A DNA stretch of 64,000 nt from CAVXWV01 sp963695415 (GCA_963695415.1 CAVOGL010000008.1:1-64000), one strand, 5' to 3'; counted from the first letter of the stretch, positions 1 to 9,701 are shown. Translations and numbers: made by a program. The notes: a model not told the origin generated them from the sequence alone.

Positions 1-294
1 GTTGAAGGTTTGGGTTTGCGTGCCACTCGCCTTATAATCTTTTATCCAGTCGATGTTGCCCACCGGGTCGTAGTCGTATTCGAGGCTCTGCAAGGAGGTG
101 ATGCTTGACGGGATGCCTGACTGCAGGTATTTCAGCCTGCCTCCCTGCTGGTTCCAGGCGTAATAATCAAGATTCGTCTTGAGCACGGGGGTGCCTGCCA
201 GGCTGGTGGCTCCCAGGGAGCGTACATCCAGCCTCCCTGCCGCATCATATATAGCTTTCTGTTTGTAATGGAAGCTGTTGGTGATAGTAAACAT
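1..294 (-). CDS. RHS/YD-repeat protein fragment, runs off the left edge
   Basis: The reverse strand from a Met at 294 to the window edge is open and reads as RHS/YD repeats: YDAAGRLDVRSLG near the start and YDYDPVGNIDWIKDY near the edge are the typical repeat cores. RHS proteins are very large surface or secreted beta-cage proteins carrying a variable toxin tip. The fragment has no signal peptide or N-terminal module and starts in mid-repeat directly after a broken lipoprotein gene, so its 5' end is truncated or rearranged. The 3' part lies outside the window. The repeat identity is seen in the sequence; that it is non-functional is inference. Confidence 0.75.
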   Translation of the reverse strand, partial: MFTITNSFHYKQKAIYDAAGRLDVRSLGATSLAGTPVLKTNLDYYAWNQQGGRLKYLQSGIPSSITSLQSLEYDYDPVGNIDWIKDYKASGTQTQTFN

Positions 295-1673
295 CCCCTA
301 TTATTTTTAGATTATATTGTTTCATTTTTGACCGGTATCCAACCATCCCTGCGGAATGAGGGTTTTCCGCAATTTTCATCACAATACCTCTCTCCAGATC
401 GATCAAAACCGTGTCGAAATTACCAACCTCATCCCGATTGACGATCGTCACCAGCGATTTCCCATCTAGTGACCAAACAAGATCGTAGATAACCATTGAT
501 GTGTCTTCAAAATTTCCGACTGACAGGCAGTAGTTGGTTTCGTCTCCCGTCTCCGTGTCCAGCACAGCCAGGGTGGCTTCGTTAAATCCATTTCTGGCTG
601 TTTCTTTCCGACAATGTAAGATTCTTGCCATCCGGCGACCAGCTATATTTCTGTGAGTAAAAAACCCGTTCCGGTGTAGCGCCATCTTTCCCTTCTTCAT
701 TCAATTGCGAAATCTTGATTAACTCACCATCTCGGGTCATGACATAGAATTCACCTTCATATCTCGCGTTTATCACAATTTTCGATTCATCCGGTGACCA
801 TTTCGGGACATTTCTGCCCCCGGTTACTATCTGAGCGATTTTCTCTTCTCTCTCCACATCCCAGAGGACATGACCCCACTCGCCATACTCCTCGAGAAAG
901 CCTTGATAGACCACTCTGCTCAATGTAGCATCGTATTTCGTCCTAGTAGGATCCTTCCTCTCCAATTTGAGGAGTTACGTCATCAATACCAGGGTAGTCC
1001 GAGGAGAGAAACTGCTCTTTCCCTGTTAAAATATCGATGACGACTTCATCTTGTGGTATTTCTACCCAAAAATGACCGTCAGCCTCCATAATTTTCATAA
1101 TGGCTAGTAGGATACGCTGGTTATCGAGCCACCGGTCGATGGCATAAGGTTGCTCTCCCTCTTTCAAGATCGCCAAAGGTTCCCCCTGTGCAGAAAAAAC
1201 TTTTATCTTTCCATCTTCTTCATCCACACCCGCATATCTTGTCCCATCAGGAGAAACCTGAATGTTGTATATTTTCCCTAAAGGAATTAAGTTGGTTTCT
1301 CCGGACGATGGTTGAAAAAAGTAAGATCCAAGAATTTCCGACAAGGATTATATTCCCGGTTAAATTCAACCCTGAGATGGTTGACTGAAGCAGGGAAAGA
1401 CAGGATTGATGAAACTCTGGAGTAGGTGTAGAAGTCTCCGTGGGGGATTCTGTGGTGGCAAGGATCCGTGTTCTTGTTGGTACAGGTGTGTGCGTAGCTG
1501 ATGTAATAGGGGAACTAGTAATCACTGTCATGACCGTCGAGGTAGAAGTCTCGGATGAGAACCGAGGGCTCTACACCTGGTTGATCAGTTTCAGTCTGTA
1601 CAGGGGGTCGGGCACATCCCTGGAAAAACATTAACAATAATAAGCACAATATGAAGGGAGTGAACCATTTCAT
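245..1673 (-). pseudogene. Beta-propeller (TolB/WD40-like) lipoprotein, broken by several frameshifts
   Basis: The probable start at 1673 gives a lipoprotein signal: MKWF, a hydrophobic stretch, then FFQGC as lipobox. A Thr/Pro-rich linker (TPVPTRTR, PTETSTPTPEF) follows in another frame. Propeller-type blades with repeated SPDG / WSPDESK / WSPDGKNL / WSLDGKSL turns then follow in three successive frames. Frame changes lie near 1520, 1345, 955 and 600. The 3' end overlaps the next RHS fragment, so the natural stop is uncertain. The intact protein would be a periplasmic or surface six-to-seven-bladed propeller with no predictable enzyme activity. Either the gene is decaying or the sequence here has many indels. 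It sits between two RHS fragments, which could make it cargo or an immunity-like passenger, but nothing shows that directly. Confidence 0.65.
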
Positions 1674-1708
1674 TTCATAACCTTATTTTGTTTGAATCAA
1701 TAATTATC

Positions 1709-2792
1709 TTATCGCCGCTCTTTAGGAAATATATACATTAATTGGTTTCCTACATTATATACAACGAATTGGTAACCCATTAATCTATTGTTCCATTTAT
1801 TTCCCCAATCCCACGGTACCGTGTTGGGATTGCCAAACTCATACCTTGCTTGATCAGTAAAAAGGGCATCGCCATATTCCTTAGCAGCTGATGGTAGATT
1901 TTCCTCATCGTAATCTTTCATCGGTTTACCTTGCATGTTAGTGAACCGCCTAAGCACATAATTATCCTTGGGGTATTTATCATTCCCTTGATACGCCGAG
2001 ATCAAATTAAAAGCGCCATCTGGCAGACCTCACCAGGACAGTAAGGGGCGTTAGATCCTTTGGGAGGATTTTTTATGAATAACTGGTATCCAGTGACATC
2101 CGTGATATATCCTGATACTTCATCTTTTCGATGACCAGCAAACTCATGTAGTAAGTAAATCCCCAAATATTGCTCAACCGTCAAACTATCTACTCGATTA
2201 TTGTTCCACCACCCACGATTCTGATCTTGCCCACATGTATAATTCCTTGGCTTTGAGACCACCTTTGGTAAGAACAACATCATCTTTTGGGTTGATGCAT
2301 AAAGATTTCTAAATCCCAGGCAGTGTGTGTTGGTGGTCTGACTTGTTGACCACTGGTGTTGAAGCATCCACGTATGTCACACTCAACATGACCGGATGAA
2401 TCATTGTATCTCACAGGATTATTTTTGACATAAGTGTAGCGATTGTAACTTTGGGGATTATACTGGTCGGGTATAATCCCGTCCGGACTGATCCAACGGT
2501 TAAGATAAGGATCGTAAAATCTCGCCACATAATAGAGCAGCCCTATCTCGCCCGCGGACGCATAGGAATACTGTCCTGTATAAGCGTATTTCGTCGGCAG
2601 GCTTCCCGATGAGTACCTCACTTCTCCCCACGCTTTGTAGAGCTGGCGAATTGGGTTATTGCCACTCCCATCCGCGGTGATGCTGGTGCTGCCGAGATGG
2701 TCACCGAAGATGTACCTCACCCCGCTCGAGGTGCGCAGGGCGATTCGTGTGGTGCCTGTCATTAAACTCCAGCGACTATAGCCAGTTGACAT
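1709..2792 (-). pseudogene. RHS core tip plus variable C-terminal domain, 5'-truncated and frameshifted
   Basis: From 2792 the reading frame shows the RHS-associated core: FGDHLGSTSITADG, then GLLYYVARFYDPYLNRWISP and YNRYTYVKNNPVRYNDSSGH, which is the conserved end of the core just before the polymorphic toxin region. The C-terminal region continues in other frames. Removing one A near 2288 extends it through a segment reading KDDVVLTKGGLKAKELY, and the later parts contain LLHEFAGHRKDE and, from about 2030, PDGAFNLISAYQGN. At least three indels are needed to join them. The N-terminal repeats are absent. RHS tips of this form are typical toxin cassettes of interbacterial competition systems; the toxin fold here is not recognised. 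Confidence 0.7.
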
Positions 2793-3169
2793 CGCTCCGG
2801 CTTGCGATCAGATTCGCTATTTCGGATACAGCCGATGATGGATGACTGTTCAAGGATTTCCCTCAAGGTTTTTTTACTCTTTAGATTTATGTATCGAGTA
2901 TAGACCGTTTTTTACGATTGTCAATCCGGTTTGGCGCGAATTTGGGATTGTTCAGCCAATCCTGAAAAGTGAATGTATTGAAACCAAACCTGCCCAGGCG
3001 GGTCGCTTATACAAAGTATAAAAATAATGACTTAAGTCATTACTACGAATGGTTGTTTTCGATATATCGCATTCTTCGGATATACGCGGTATAGTCATTT
3101 TAAAAATCCGCATCATCCGAATATCCGCGAAATCGGCGTTAAAAACCTATCTACAGAGGCGGGAAATAT
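2793..3169. other. Intergenic region with short palindromes, no gene seen
   Basis: This 377-base AT-rich gap between the RHS tip and the epimerase gene contains no credible ORF. Two perfect inverted repeats lie close together in it: TTATAC-AAA-GTATAA at 3007-3021 and an 18-base palindrome at 3025-3042. Further on there are imperfect repeats of the form CGGATATACGCGG / CCGAATATCCGCG. It may hold terminators of the epimerase/mutase operon or mark the boundary of the RHS island. Confidence 0.5.
3025..3042. repeat. Perfect 18-bp palindrome
   Basis: TAATGACTT followed immediately by AAGTCATTA, a perfect palindrome without a spacer. The perfect inverted repeat TTATAC/GTATAA at 3007-3021 lies four bases upstream. 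A dimeric regulator could bind such a site, but neither adjacent gene has its promoter here in an obvious way (both flanking genes read leftwards), so the role is unknown. Confidence 0.5.
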
Positions 3170-3577
3170 TCAGGGCAGCTCGTACAACTCGACCATCACA
3201 CCAAAAGCGCTCTTGGGGTGGATGAAGGCGTATTTACGCCCATCTTCGCCCTGGCGCGCCTGCTCGTTGATCAACTGGATGCCCTTCCCTTTCAACTGCG
3301 CCAGCATACCGTCGATGTCATCCACCTCAAGACAAATGTGGTGCATGCCCGGACCGCGTTTTTCCAGGTAGCGTGCCAGCCCGGAATCATCCGTGGTGGG
3401 TCTGACCAGCTCCACTTCACTGCCGCCGGTTGGCAGAAAGGCGATCTCAGCCTGTTCCGCCGGCATGTCCTTTATTTGAGTCAGCTCCATCCCCAGGGCA
3501 TCGCGCCAGAAATCCAGAGAACCATCCATATCACCAACAAGGATGGCGACATGGTCAATGCGAATCACTTTAGCCAT
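3170..3577 (-). CDS. mce: Methylmalonyl-CoA epimerase
   Basis: This 135-residue vicinal-oxygen-chelate (VOC) protein has the usual length of bacterial methylmalonyl-CoA epimerases. It interconverts (S)- and (R)-methylmalonyl-CoA between propionyl-CoA carboxylase and methylmalonyl-CoA mutase. Diagnostic stretches are IDHVAILVGDMDGSLDFWRD at the N-terminus, GPGMHHICLEVDDID in the second half and HPKSAFGVMVELYE at the end. The metal ligands expected in this family (His near residue 8, His in MHHIC, Glu in VELYE) are all present. A good ribosome-binding site (GGAGGAG) precedes the ATG at 3577. It follows the mutase gene by about 25 bases in the same direction, which supports a shared transcript and function. 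Confidence 0.93.
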   Translation of the reverse strand: MAKVIRIDHVAILVGDMDGSLDFWRDALGMELTQIKDMPAEQAEIAFLPTGGSEVELVRPTTDDSGLARYLEKRGPGMHHICLEVDDIDGMLAQLKGKGIQLINEQARQGEDGRKYAFIHPKSAFGVMVELYELP

Positions 3578-3601
3578 AACTAACTCCTCCAGACATAAGC
3601 T

Positions 3602-5257
3602 CTACACCGATGCCGGCGCCCGGTATTCGCCCCAAAGCCGGCGCAGCAGGTTACAAATTTCGCCCAATGTGATTCCTGTTTCAACGCACTCTATAAACAA
3701 TGGCACCAGGTTCTCATTCCCCCTGGCGGTATTATCCAACTGCGCCAATAGCTCCTGCACCCTGCCCTCGTCACGCCGAGAACGCAGCTCTGCCAGGCGC
3801 TGGCGCTGTGAGAGTTCGATGGCAGGATCGACCGACAGGCGCTCCATCTGGTAGGTCTCGTCCACCTGGAAAGCGTTCACCCCAACAACAATCTCCTCCT
3901 TGCGCCCCACTGCCAGCTGTGCCTGGTAAGCGGACTCCTGGATCTGCGCCTGGATGTAACCGCGTTCGATGGCAGGCAGCGCTCCACCGAGATCATCGAT
4001 CACCTGAATATATTTCTGCGCCCGGGCTTCGATCTCGTCCGTAAGCGCTTCAACCAGGTAGGAACCTGCCAGGGGGTCGATGGTGTCTGCAACCCCGCTT
4101 TCCAGGGCGATGATCTGCTGTGTGCGCAGGGCAACCTGGACAGCGCTCTCCGTGGGAAGCCACAGCGCTTCGTCTTTGGAGTTCGTGTGCAGCGACTGCG
4201 TGCCGCCCATCACCGCTGCAAGCGCCTGCAGGGTTACGCGCACAGTGTTATTCTCGGGCTGCTGGGCTGTGAGTGTCGAGCCAGCAGTCTGGGTGTGGAA
4301 GCGCAGCATCCAGGCACGCGGGCTCTGGGCATTGAAACGGTGGCGCATGATTTTCGCCCACATTCTCCTGGCTGCGCGGAACTTGGCGACTTCTTCAAAG
4401 AAGTTATTGTGGGCATTAAAGAAGAACGACAACTGCTCCGCAAAGCTGTCCACATCCAACCCGCTGTTGATGGCAGCCTGCACATAGGCAATGCCGTTCG
4501 CCAGGGTGAAAGCCACTTCCTGCGCTGCGGTTGAACCCGCTTCGCGGATGTGGTAGCCGGAAATGCTGATCGTGTTCCAGCGCGGCACTTCTTTCTGGCA
4601 GTAGGAGAATACATCCGTCACCAGCCGCATGGAAGGCGTTGGGGGGAAAATATAGGTGCCGCGGGCGATATATTCTTTGAGGATATCGTTCTGGATGGTG
4701 CCGCGCAGCCTGTGCGGCTCGATGCCCTGGCGGCGCGCCGCGGCAACATACATCGCCAGCAGGATGGCGGCTGGCGCATTGATGGTCATGCTGGTCGAGA
4801 CTTTTTCGAGCGGGATATCGCGGAAAAGCAGCTGCATATCATCCAGGGACGAAATCGAGACGCCTACCTTGCCCACTTCTCCCTCAGCAATGGGATCATC
4901 GGCGTCATATCCGATCTGGGTTGGCAGGTCAAATGCCACGCTGAGCCCGGTCTGCCCCTGCTCGAGCAGGAAGCGGTAGCGCCGGTTCGATTCCTCAGCC
5001 GAGGCATAACCCGCATACTGGCGCATGGTCCATAACCGGCCGCGGTACATGCTGGGCTGGACACCGCGGGTGAATGGGTATTCACCGGGGAATCCGATTT
5101 TATCCATGTAACCGTCGTCCCCATCGTCAGGGGTCAGGATGGGAGGCAGCGGGATCCCGGAAGAGGTGCTAAAAGCCGGTTTACGTTCAGGGAAACGATC
5201 CAGGGTGGGTTTCAACACCTGCTCTTCCCAGCGGTTTTTCTCATCTTTTATGCTCAT
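3602..5257 (-). CDS. mcmA1: Methylmalonyl-CoA mutase, large catalytic (alpha/N-terminal) subunit
   Basis: A 551-residue protein containing only the substrate-binding TIM barrel of coenzyme B12-dependent acyl-CoA mutases; the C-terminal cobalamin domain is absent, so a separate small subunit must be encoded elsewhere. Conserved blocks are YPFTRGVQPSMYRGRLWTMR, LSVAFDLPTQIGYDADDP and SISGYHIREAGSTAAQE. Tyr81 in RQYAG and Arg199 in ARGTY occupy the positions that distinguish methylmalonyl-CoA mutase from isobutyryl- or hydroxyisobutyryl-CoA mutases (Phe/Gln or Ile/Gln, from memory of the literature), and the catalytic-site His is His236. It converts (R)-methylmalonyl-CoA to succinyl-CoA in propionate metabolism. 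The start codon overlaps the stop of the upstream kinase by four bases (ATGA), and mce follows. Confidence 0.93.
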   Translation of the reverse strand: MSIKDEKNRWEEQVLKPTLDRFPERKPAFSTSSGIPLPPILTPDDGDDGYMDKIGFPGEYPFTRGVQPSMYRGRLWTMRQYAGYASAEESNRRYRFLLEQGQTGLSVAFDLPTQIGYDADDPIAEGEVGKVGVSISSLDDMQLLFRDIPLEKVSTSMTINAPAAILLAMYVAAARRQGIEPHRLRGTIQNDILKEYIARGTYIFPPTPSMRLVTDVFSYCQKEVPRWNTISISGYHIREAGSTAAQEVAFTLANGIAYVQAAINSGLDVDSFAEQLSFFFNAHNNFFEEVAKFRAARRMWAKIMRHRFNAQSPRAWMLRFHTQTAGSTLTAQQPENNTVRVTLQALAAVMGGTQSLHTNSKDEALWLPTESAVQVALRTQQIIALESGVADTIDPLAGSYLVEALTDEIEARAQKYIQVIDDLGGALPAIERGYIQAQIQESAYQAQLAVGRKEEIVVGVNAFQVDETYQMERLSVDPAIELSQRQRLAELRSRRDEGRVQELLAQLDNTARGNENLVPLFIECVETGITLGEICNLLRRLWGEYRAPASV

Positions 5258-6213
5258 GCTGGCACCTCGTTCATTTTGATAAATGCCTCGATCTCCGACC
5301 TGTCAGGGATCGAGGGCTGAGCGCCCAGGCGGGTGACACAAAGGGCGGAAGCCGCGCTGGCGAATCGAAGGCTGTCGATCAAAGTCTTTCCCTCCACAAT
5401 TGCAGCAGAAAGCACACCGCAGAAAACATCTCCCGCTGCTGTAGTATCCACGGCATCGACCTGGTAAGCAGGGATTTTGGTACGCAGCGCCTGGTTCCCT
5501 GCACTGGTAAAGTTTGAACCAGCAACCAGACATCCGGCAGCGCCCATGGTCAGGATGATGGTTTTGGAGCCCTTCGCCAGCAGTCCGTCCACCGCCGCCC
5601 AGGCTTGCTCTTCATTGTCAACTGGCAGACGGGTGAGGAACGCCGCCTCAGTTTCATTCACCAGGAGAAAGGCTACCTTTTCCAGGGGCATATCGCCCAG
5701 GTTACGCGCCGGGGCAACATTGAACATGACAGGTATGCCAATTTCATGCGATCGTTCGATGACGTGGCGGATGGTGTCCAACGGGATTTCGTCCTGGACC
5801 AGCACCATCTCACATCCTGAAATCATCGACCAGGCAGCATCCACTTGTGATGAGGTAAGCGTGTAATTGGCGCCGGGTGCGACGGAAAGGTAGTTTTCTC
5901 CGCCGGGTCCAATCATGATCAGAGCGGTCCCGCTGGCAGCCAACGGGGTAGATAACAGATGGGTAGTATCAACACCAAATTCACGCAGATTCGTTTTGAT
6001 CTCATCTCCCAGTGCATCCTCACCTACGCAGCCGACAAAGCCGACACTCCCCCCGGACCTGCACGCAGCCACAGCCTGGTTGGCACCTTTTCCACCAAAA
6101 GTTTGGATAAATTCCGCATCCGTTACCGACTCACCCACGCGGGGGAGCCGGTCCATTTTCATAATCAAGTCAACGTTGGCGCTGCCGACCACCACAATCC
6201 GCGGCTCTGTCAT
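5254..6213 (-). CDS. rbsK: Ribokinase-like PfkB sugar kinase
   Basis: A 319-residue PfkB-family kinase with ribokinase features: VVVGSANVDLIMKMDRLPR at the N-terminus, the substrate motif FGGKGANQAVAA, FNVAPAR in the middle and the C-terminal anion-hole/catalytic motif DTTAAGDVFCG. The usual motif is DTTGAGD; the Gly-to-Ala change is mild and the catalytic Asp is kept. It phosphorylates ribose or a related sugar with ATP in the cytoplasm. A strong ribosome-binding site (AGGAGG) precedes the ATG. It is translationally coupled to the methylmalonyl-CoA mutase gene, although the two activities have no obvious metabolic link. Confidence 0.88.
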   Translation of the reverse strand: MTEPRIVVVGSANVDLIMKMDRLPRVGESVTDAEFIQTFGGKGANQAVAACRSGGSVGFVGCVGEDALGDEIKTNLREFGVDTTHLLSTPLAASGTALIMIGPGGENYLSVAPGANYTLTSSQVDAAWSMISGCEMVLVQDEIPLDTIRHVIERSHEIGIPVMFNVAPARNLGDMPLEKVAFLLVNETEAAFLTRLPVDNEEQAWAAVDGLLAKGSKTIILTMGAAGCLVAGSNFTSAGNQALRTKIPAYQVDAVDTTAAGDVFCGVLSAAIVEGKTLIDSLRFASAASALCVTRLGAQPSIPDRSEIEAFIKMNEVPA

Positions 6214-6294
6214 TCAGATCCTCCTATACCATCTTGTATGAGTCAAACATTATAATACGGGATAAAGTACAGGTTTATTGAGTGGCAGAATACA

Positions 6295-7503
6295 ATGAAA
6301 ATACTTACTGTTGATGTAGGAACCGGGACGCAGGACATTTTCCTGTTCGATTCCAGGTTGGATATCGAGAATGGCTTCAAGCTGGTTGTGCCCTCACCAA
6401 CGATGATCGTGCACAACCGCATCAATGCCGCCACCCGGCAGGGCGCAGCGCTGCTTTTAACCGGCGTTACGATGGGTGGAGGACCCAGCCAGTGGGCGGC
6501 TGAGGCGCATATCAAAGCCGGTTTCCGCGTTTTCGCCACCCCACAAGCAGCCAGAACCTTCAATGATGATTTGGACGCAGTGCAAGAAATGGGTATACAG
6601 GTAGTCTCAGAAGATGAAGCTGTTGGGATGCCTGAGAACGTACTCAAGCTGGAGCTGCGAGATTTCGACTTTTATGCGATCGCACGGGCGTTGGACGAAT
6701 TTGGCGTATCGCTGGATGACCTTTCTGCAGTTGCCGTGGCAGTCTTTGATCATGGTGACGCGCCCTCGGGCTACTCAGACCGCCAGTTTCGATTCGATTA
6801 CCTGGACAGGCGCTTGAAGGATCTCAAAGGGATAGATGAACCAGCCAGGGCGCTGGCGCAGGCATTCGCCTTCCCTGCTGCAGAGATCCCTGCAATCATG
6901 ACCCGCCTGCAGGCTGTGGCTGTTTCTGCGCGCAATTCGGGAATCGATGATTTACCCCTGGTGGTGATGGATACCGCCCCGGCCGCGGTTTTGGGCACGA
7001 TGTTCGATTCCCAGGTGAGTGAGCGGCTGGAAACCCATGGAGAAGTGATGGTCGCGAATGTGGGCAATTTTCACACCCTCGCCTTTCGCCTGAATAAAGA
7101 AGGGGTAAGCGGCGTCTTCGAACATCACACCGGGTTGATCGACCTGCCTGAACTGGAATCACTTTTATCCCGGCTGGCTGATGGCAGCCTGCGGCATGAG
7201 GACGTGTTTGCCCACCACGGGCACGGCGCATTGATCTACTCATCGCGGTCGATGCCCCTGGGTACAGGCACTTTCGACGTGGCGGTAACGGGACCGCGCA
7301 GAAATCTTTTCATACGCCCAGATCATGGCGCCAGGCAACCGCTGCTGCGCCCATATTTTGCCGTGCCCTTCGGTGACATGATGCTTGCCGGGTGCTTCGG
7401 CTTGCTGGCGGCTGCGGCGGAAGTGGTGCCAGAATACAGCGATACGATCTGGCGATCCCTGCGCAGGCAGGATGAAAGCAGCGCACCCTGGGATCACTTG
7501 TGA
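6295..7503 (+). CDS. DUF1786 family protein (actin-like ATPase fold suspected)
   Basis: This 402-residue protein opens with MKILTVDVGTGTQDIFLFD, which resembles the phosphate-1 loop of the sugar kinase/Hsp70/actin superfamily and matches the DUF1786 family as I know it. Proteins of this family are often loosely annotated as pyruvate formate-lyase activating-enzyme related, without biochemical proof. Other landmarks are TGVTMGGGPSQWAAEAH, VAVFDHGDAP, VMVANVGNFHTLAF and HHGHGAL. No membrane segment or signal peptide is visible. It is transcribed divergently from rbsK with 81 bases between, and a good rho-independent terminator follows its stop, so it is probably monocistronic. The molecular function is unknown. 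Confidence 0.75.
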   Translation: MKILTVDVGTGTQDIFLFDSRLDIENGFKLVVPSPTMIVHNRINAATRQGAALLLTGVTMGGGPSQWAAEAHIKAGFRVFATPQAARTFNDDLDAVQEMGIQVVSEDEAVGMPENVLKLELRDFDFYAIARALDEFGVSLDDLSAVAVAVFDHGDAPSGYSDRQFRFDYLDRRLKDLKGIDEPARALAQAFAFPAAEIPAIMTRLQAVAVSARNSGIDDLPLVVMDTAPAAVLGTMFDSQVSERLETHGEVMVANVGNFHTLAFRLNKEGVSGVFEHHTGLIDLPELESLLSRLADGSLRHEDVFAHHGHGALIYSSRSMPLGTGTFDVAVTGPRRNLFIRPDHGARQPLLRPYFAVPFGDMMLAGCFGLLAAAAEVVPEYSDTIWRSLRRQDESSAPWDHL

Positions 7504-7506
7504 GTG

Positions 7507-7536
7507 CCTGGGACATCCCCCAGGTTAATTTTTTTT
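7507..7536 (+). terminator. Rho-independent terminator after the DUF1786 gene
   Basis: CCTGGG at 7507-7512 and CCCAGG at 7519-7524 form a six-pair stem with a six-base loop, followed by TTAA and a run of eight T (7529-7536). It begins four bases after the stop codon of the upstream gene and precedes htpG. Confidence 0.75.
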
Positions 7537-7602
7537 ACATTTTTCTAACACTTATCGGGTAACATATTTAGCTGCAACCTATTGAACGAGGAGGAATATT
7601 TA

Positions 7603-9612
7603 ATGGCTAAGAAGAAACAAGATTCCCAGGAGGAGGTTGGTCAAGCGCCGATCCCTTTCAAGGCGGAAACCCGCCAGCTGCTGGAGATCCTGATCCACTC
7701 ACTGTATACCGAACACGAGATCTTCCTGCGAGAGCTGATCTCGAACGCATCAGATGCGTTGACGCGCATGGATTTCGAGCTTTTGACCAACCGTGAAGTG
7801 GTCAGCCAGGAAGCAGAACTGGCAATCCACATCATCCCCAACAAGGAAGAAGGGACACTGACGATATCAGACTCTGGCGTGGGTATGACCTCCGATGAGC
7901 TGGTAACCAACCTGGGCACGATCGCACAATCCGGGGCGCGCGAATTCATCGCCGCGGCAAAAGAACGCAGCCAGGAAAAGGAAGAAGCCGGTAACCGCAG
8001 CCTGTCCGACCTGATCGGTCAATTTGGGGTGGGATTCTATTCGGCATTCATGGTGGCGGATTGGATCCGGGTCACATCGCGATCATATAAACCTGACGCC
8101 CAGGCTGCAACCTGGTACTCAACCGGAAGCGATACCTTCACCGTTGAGCCTGCCGAACGCGAAGCGCGCGGCACCTCGGTGACGCTGAAATTAAAAGAAA
8201 ATTCGCAGGACTTCCTGGAGGAATACCGCATCCGAGAGATCATCCGGCGGCATTCCGATTTCATCCCCTTCCCGATATTTGTCGAGCCTGTCAAGACTGC
8301 CGAGGACGCTGCAGAAGAGGGAGATGAGCAAAAAGAACCCGAGGCGCCCAAACAGGTCAACCGCCAGACCGCCATCTGGCGCCAGCAGCCGCGTGAGGTT
8401 GAAGCGGATGCATATAAGGACTTTTACCAGCAGTTAACGTATGACTTCGAACCGCCCCTGGTGCATGCCCACATGGTGGTGGATGCACCCGTACAGATGT
8501 ATGCGCTGCTTTATGTCCCCGGTCATGGTGACCGCGGCTTCTTTACCGGGCGCGGAAAAGAAGGCTTGAAGCTTTATGCACGCAAGGTCTTGATCCAGGA
8601 AGCCAACCAGGACCTGCTTCCGGAATACCTGCCGTTCGTGCGCGGTGTGGTGGACTTTGAAGATATCCCCCTGAATGTCTCCCGCGAGACCGTCCAGGAA
8701 AGCCGCCTGATGGCGCAGCTCAGGCGCCTTGTGACCGGGAAAATACTGGACACGCTGGATGACCTGGCAAAAGATGATCCGGAAAAATACGCCACGTTCT
8801 GGGTCAATTTCGGACGCTTCTTGAAACACGGCGTGTCTGTTGAAACCCGCGAACCTGAAAGGCTGCATGCGCTGCTGCGCTTCCGCACCATCCAAAAAAC
8901 GGACAGCTGGGTTTCGCTCGAGGAATATGTCGAGGGGATGAAAGAAGGGCAAAACGACATCTATTACATACTTGGCGACGATGACCACTCAGTGATCTAC
9001 AGCCCGCACCTCGATATCGTGCGCAAACTCGGCTTCGATGTTTTGATCCTGACAGAACCGGTCGACTCATTCATGCTGATGCAGTTCCATAAGTACAAAG
9101 AACATCCCCTGACCAATGTTGCCGCGGCTGAGCTAGAGCTCCCTGACCAGGCAGAAGAAAGTGATGAAGATAAACCCGGTGAGCTGCCGGAAGATCAGCA
9201 TGGGACGCTGGCGCAGCGCTTCAAGACACTGCTGGGAGAACGCGTCAATGAAGTGCGCATGAGCCACCGTCTTGCCGACTTACCCGCCAGGCTGGTGGAT
9301 CCCAAAGGCGTGATTTCTGGCGAGTTCCAGCGGGTTTACCGTTACCTGGATAAGGATTACCAGGTACCAAAGAAGGACCTTGAGCTGAACCCGCGCCATG
9401 CGATCATCACCCGTCTGGCAGACTTAAGCGCAGAGGATGCCACGGGAAACCTGATCATCGAGCAGGTCTTCGAGGATGCTCTGCTGATCGAGGGACTGCA
9501 CCCGGACCCAGCCAGCATGATCAGCCGGATACAGAAGATCATGGAAGCATCTCTGGAACTCATAGGCTCCCCCCGTAGAACAAACGAAAACGTCGTTATT
9601 ACAGATCGATGA
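7603..9612 (+). CDS. htpG: Molecular chaperone HtpG (Hsp90)
   Basis: Bacterial Hsp90, an ATP-dependent homodimeric chaperone of the cytosol. The N-terminal GHKL ATPase domain shows IHSLYTEHEIFLRELISNAS, the ATP-lid region ISDSGVGMTSDELVTNLGTI and GQFGVGFYSAFMVAD. The middle domain has FFTGRGKEGLKLYARKVLI and LNVSRETVQESRLM, and the C-terminal dimerisation part begins around residue 540. I place the start at the ATG at 7603 (MAKKKQDSQ), because GAGGAGG lies eight bases upstream. A longer in-frame TTG start at 7582 would put that ribosome-binding site inside the gene. The 669-residue length is slightly above the usual 620-640, owing to a charged insertion after FVEPVKTAEDA and another near residue 520. 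Confidence 0.97.
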   Translation: MAKKKQDSQEEVGQAPIPFKAETRQLLEILIHSLYTEHEIFLRELISNASDALTRMDFELLTNREVVSQEAELAIHIIPNKEEGTLTISDSGVGMTSDELVTNLGTIAQSGAREFIAAAKERSQEKEEAGNRSLSDLIGQFGVGFYSAFMVADWIRVTSRSYKPDAQAATWYSTGSDTFTVEPAEREARGTSVTLKLKENSQDFLEEYRIREIIRRHSDFIPFPIFVEPVKTAEDAAEEGDEQKEPEAPKQVNRQTAIWRQQPREVEADAYKDFYQQLTYDFEPPLVHAHMVVDAPVQMYALLYVPGHGDRGFFTGRGKEGLKLYARKVLIQEANQDLLPEYLPFVRGVVDFEDIPLNVSRETVQESRLMAQLRRLVTGKILDTLDDLAKDDPEKYATFWVNFGRFLKHGVSVETREPERLHALLRFRTIQKTDSWVSLEEYVEGMKEGQNDIYYILGDDDHSVIYSPHLDIVRKLGFDVLILTEPVDSFMLMQFHKYKEHPLTNVAAAELELPDQAEESDEDKPGELPEDQHGTLAQRFKTLLGERVNEVRMSHRLADLPARLVDPKGVISGEFQRVYRYLDKDYQVPKKDLELNPRHAIITRLADLSAEDATGNLIIEQVFEDALLIEGLHPDPASMISRIQKIMEASLELIGSPRRTNENVVITDR

Positions 9613-9632
9613 ACGCAAGTAATAACGACGTT
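9589..9632 (+). terminator. Stem-loop spanning the htpG stop codon
   Basis: AACGTCGTTATTA at 9589-9601 and TAATAACGACGTT at 9620-9632 are perfect 13-base inverted repeats with an 18-base loop that contains the htpG stop codon. A short T-rich stretch (ATGTTTTAAT) follows. It probably terminates or stabilises the htpG transcript. The U-tract is short, so termination efficiency is uncertain. Confidence 0.5.
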
Positions 9633-9701
9633 ATGTTTTAATCGTGGAAATTCAGCGCGACAAGATGCATTCCACCTAAAAAACATTTACAATAATAGCA
9701 G

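Noticed and set aside
2100..2200. HExxH-type zinc-protease motif in the RHS tip (LLHEFAGHRKDE)
   Set aside because: The spacing is HExxxH, not HExxH, and the region is frameshifted, so a peptidase toxin is not supported.
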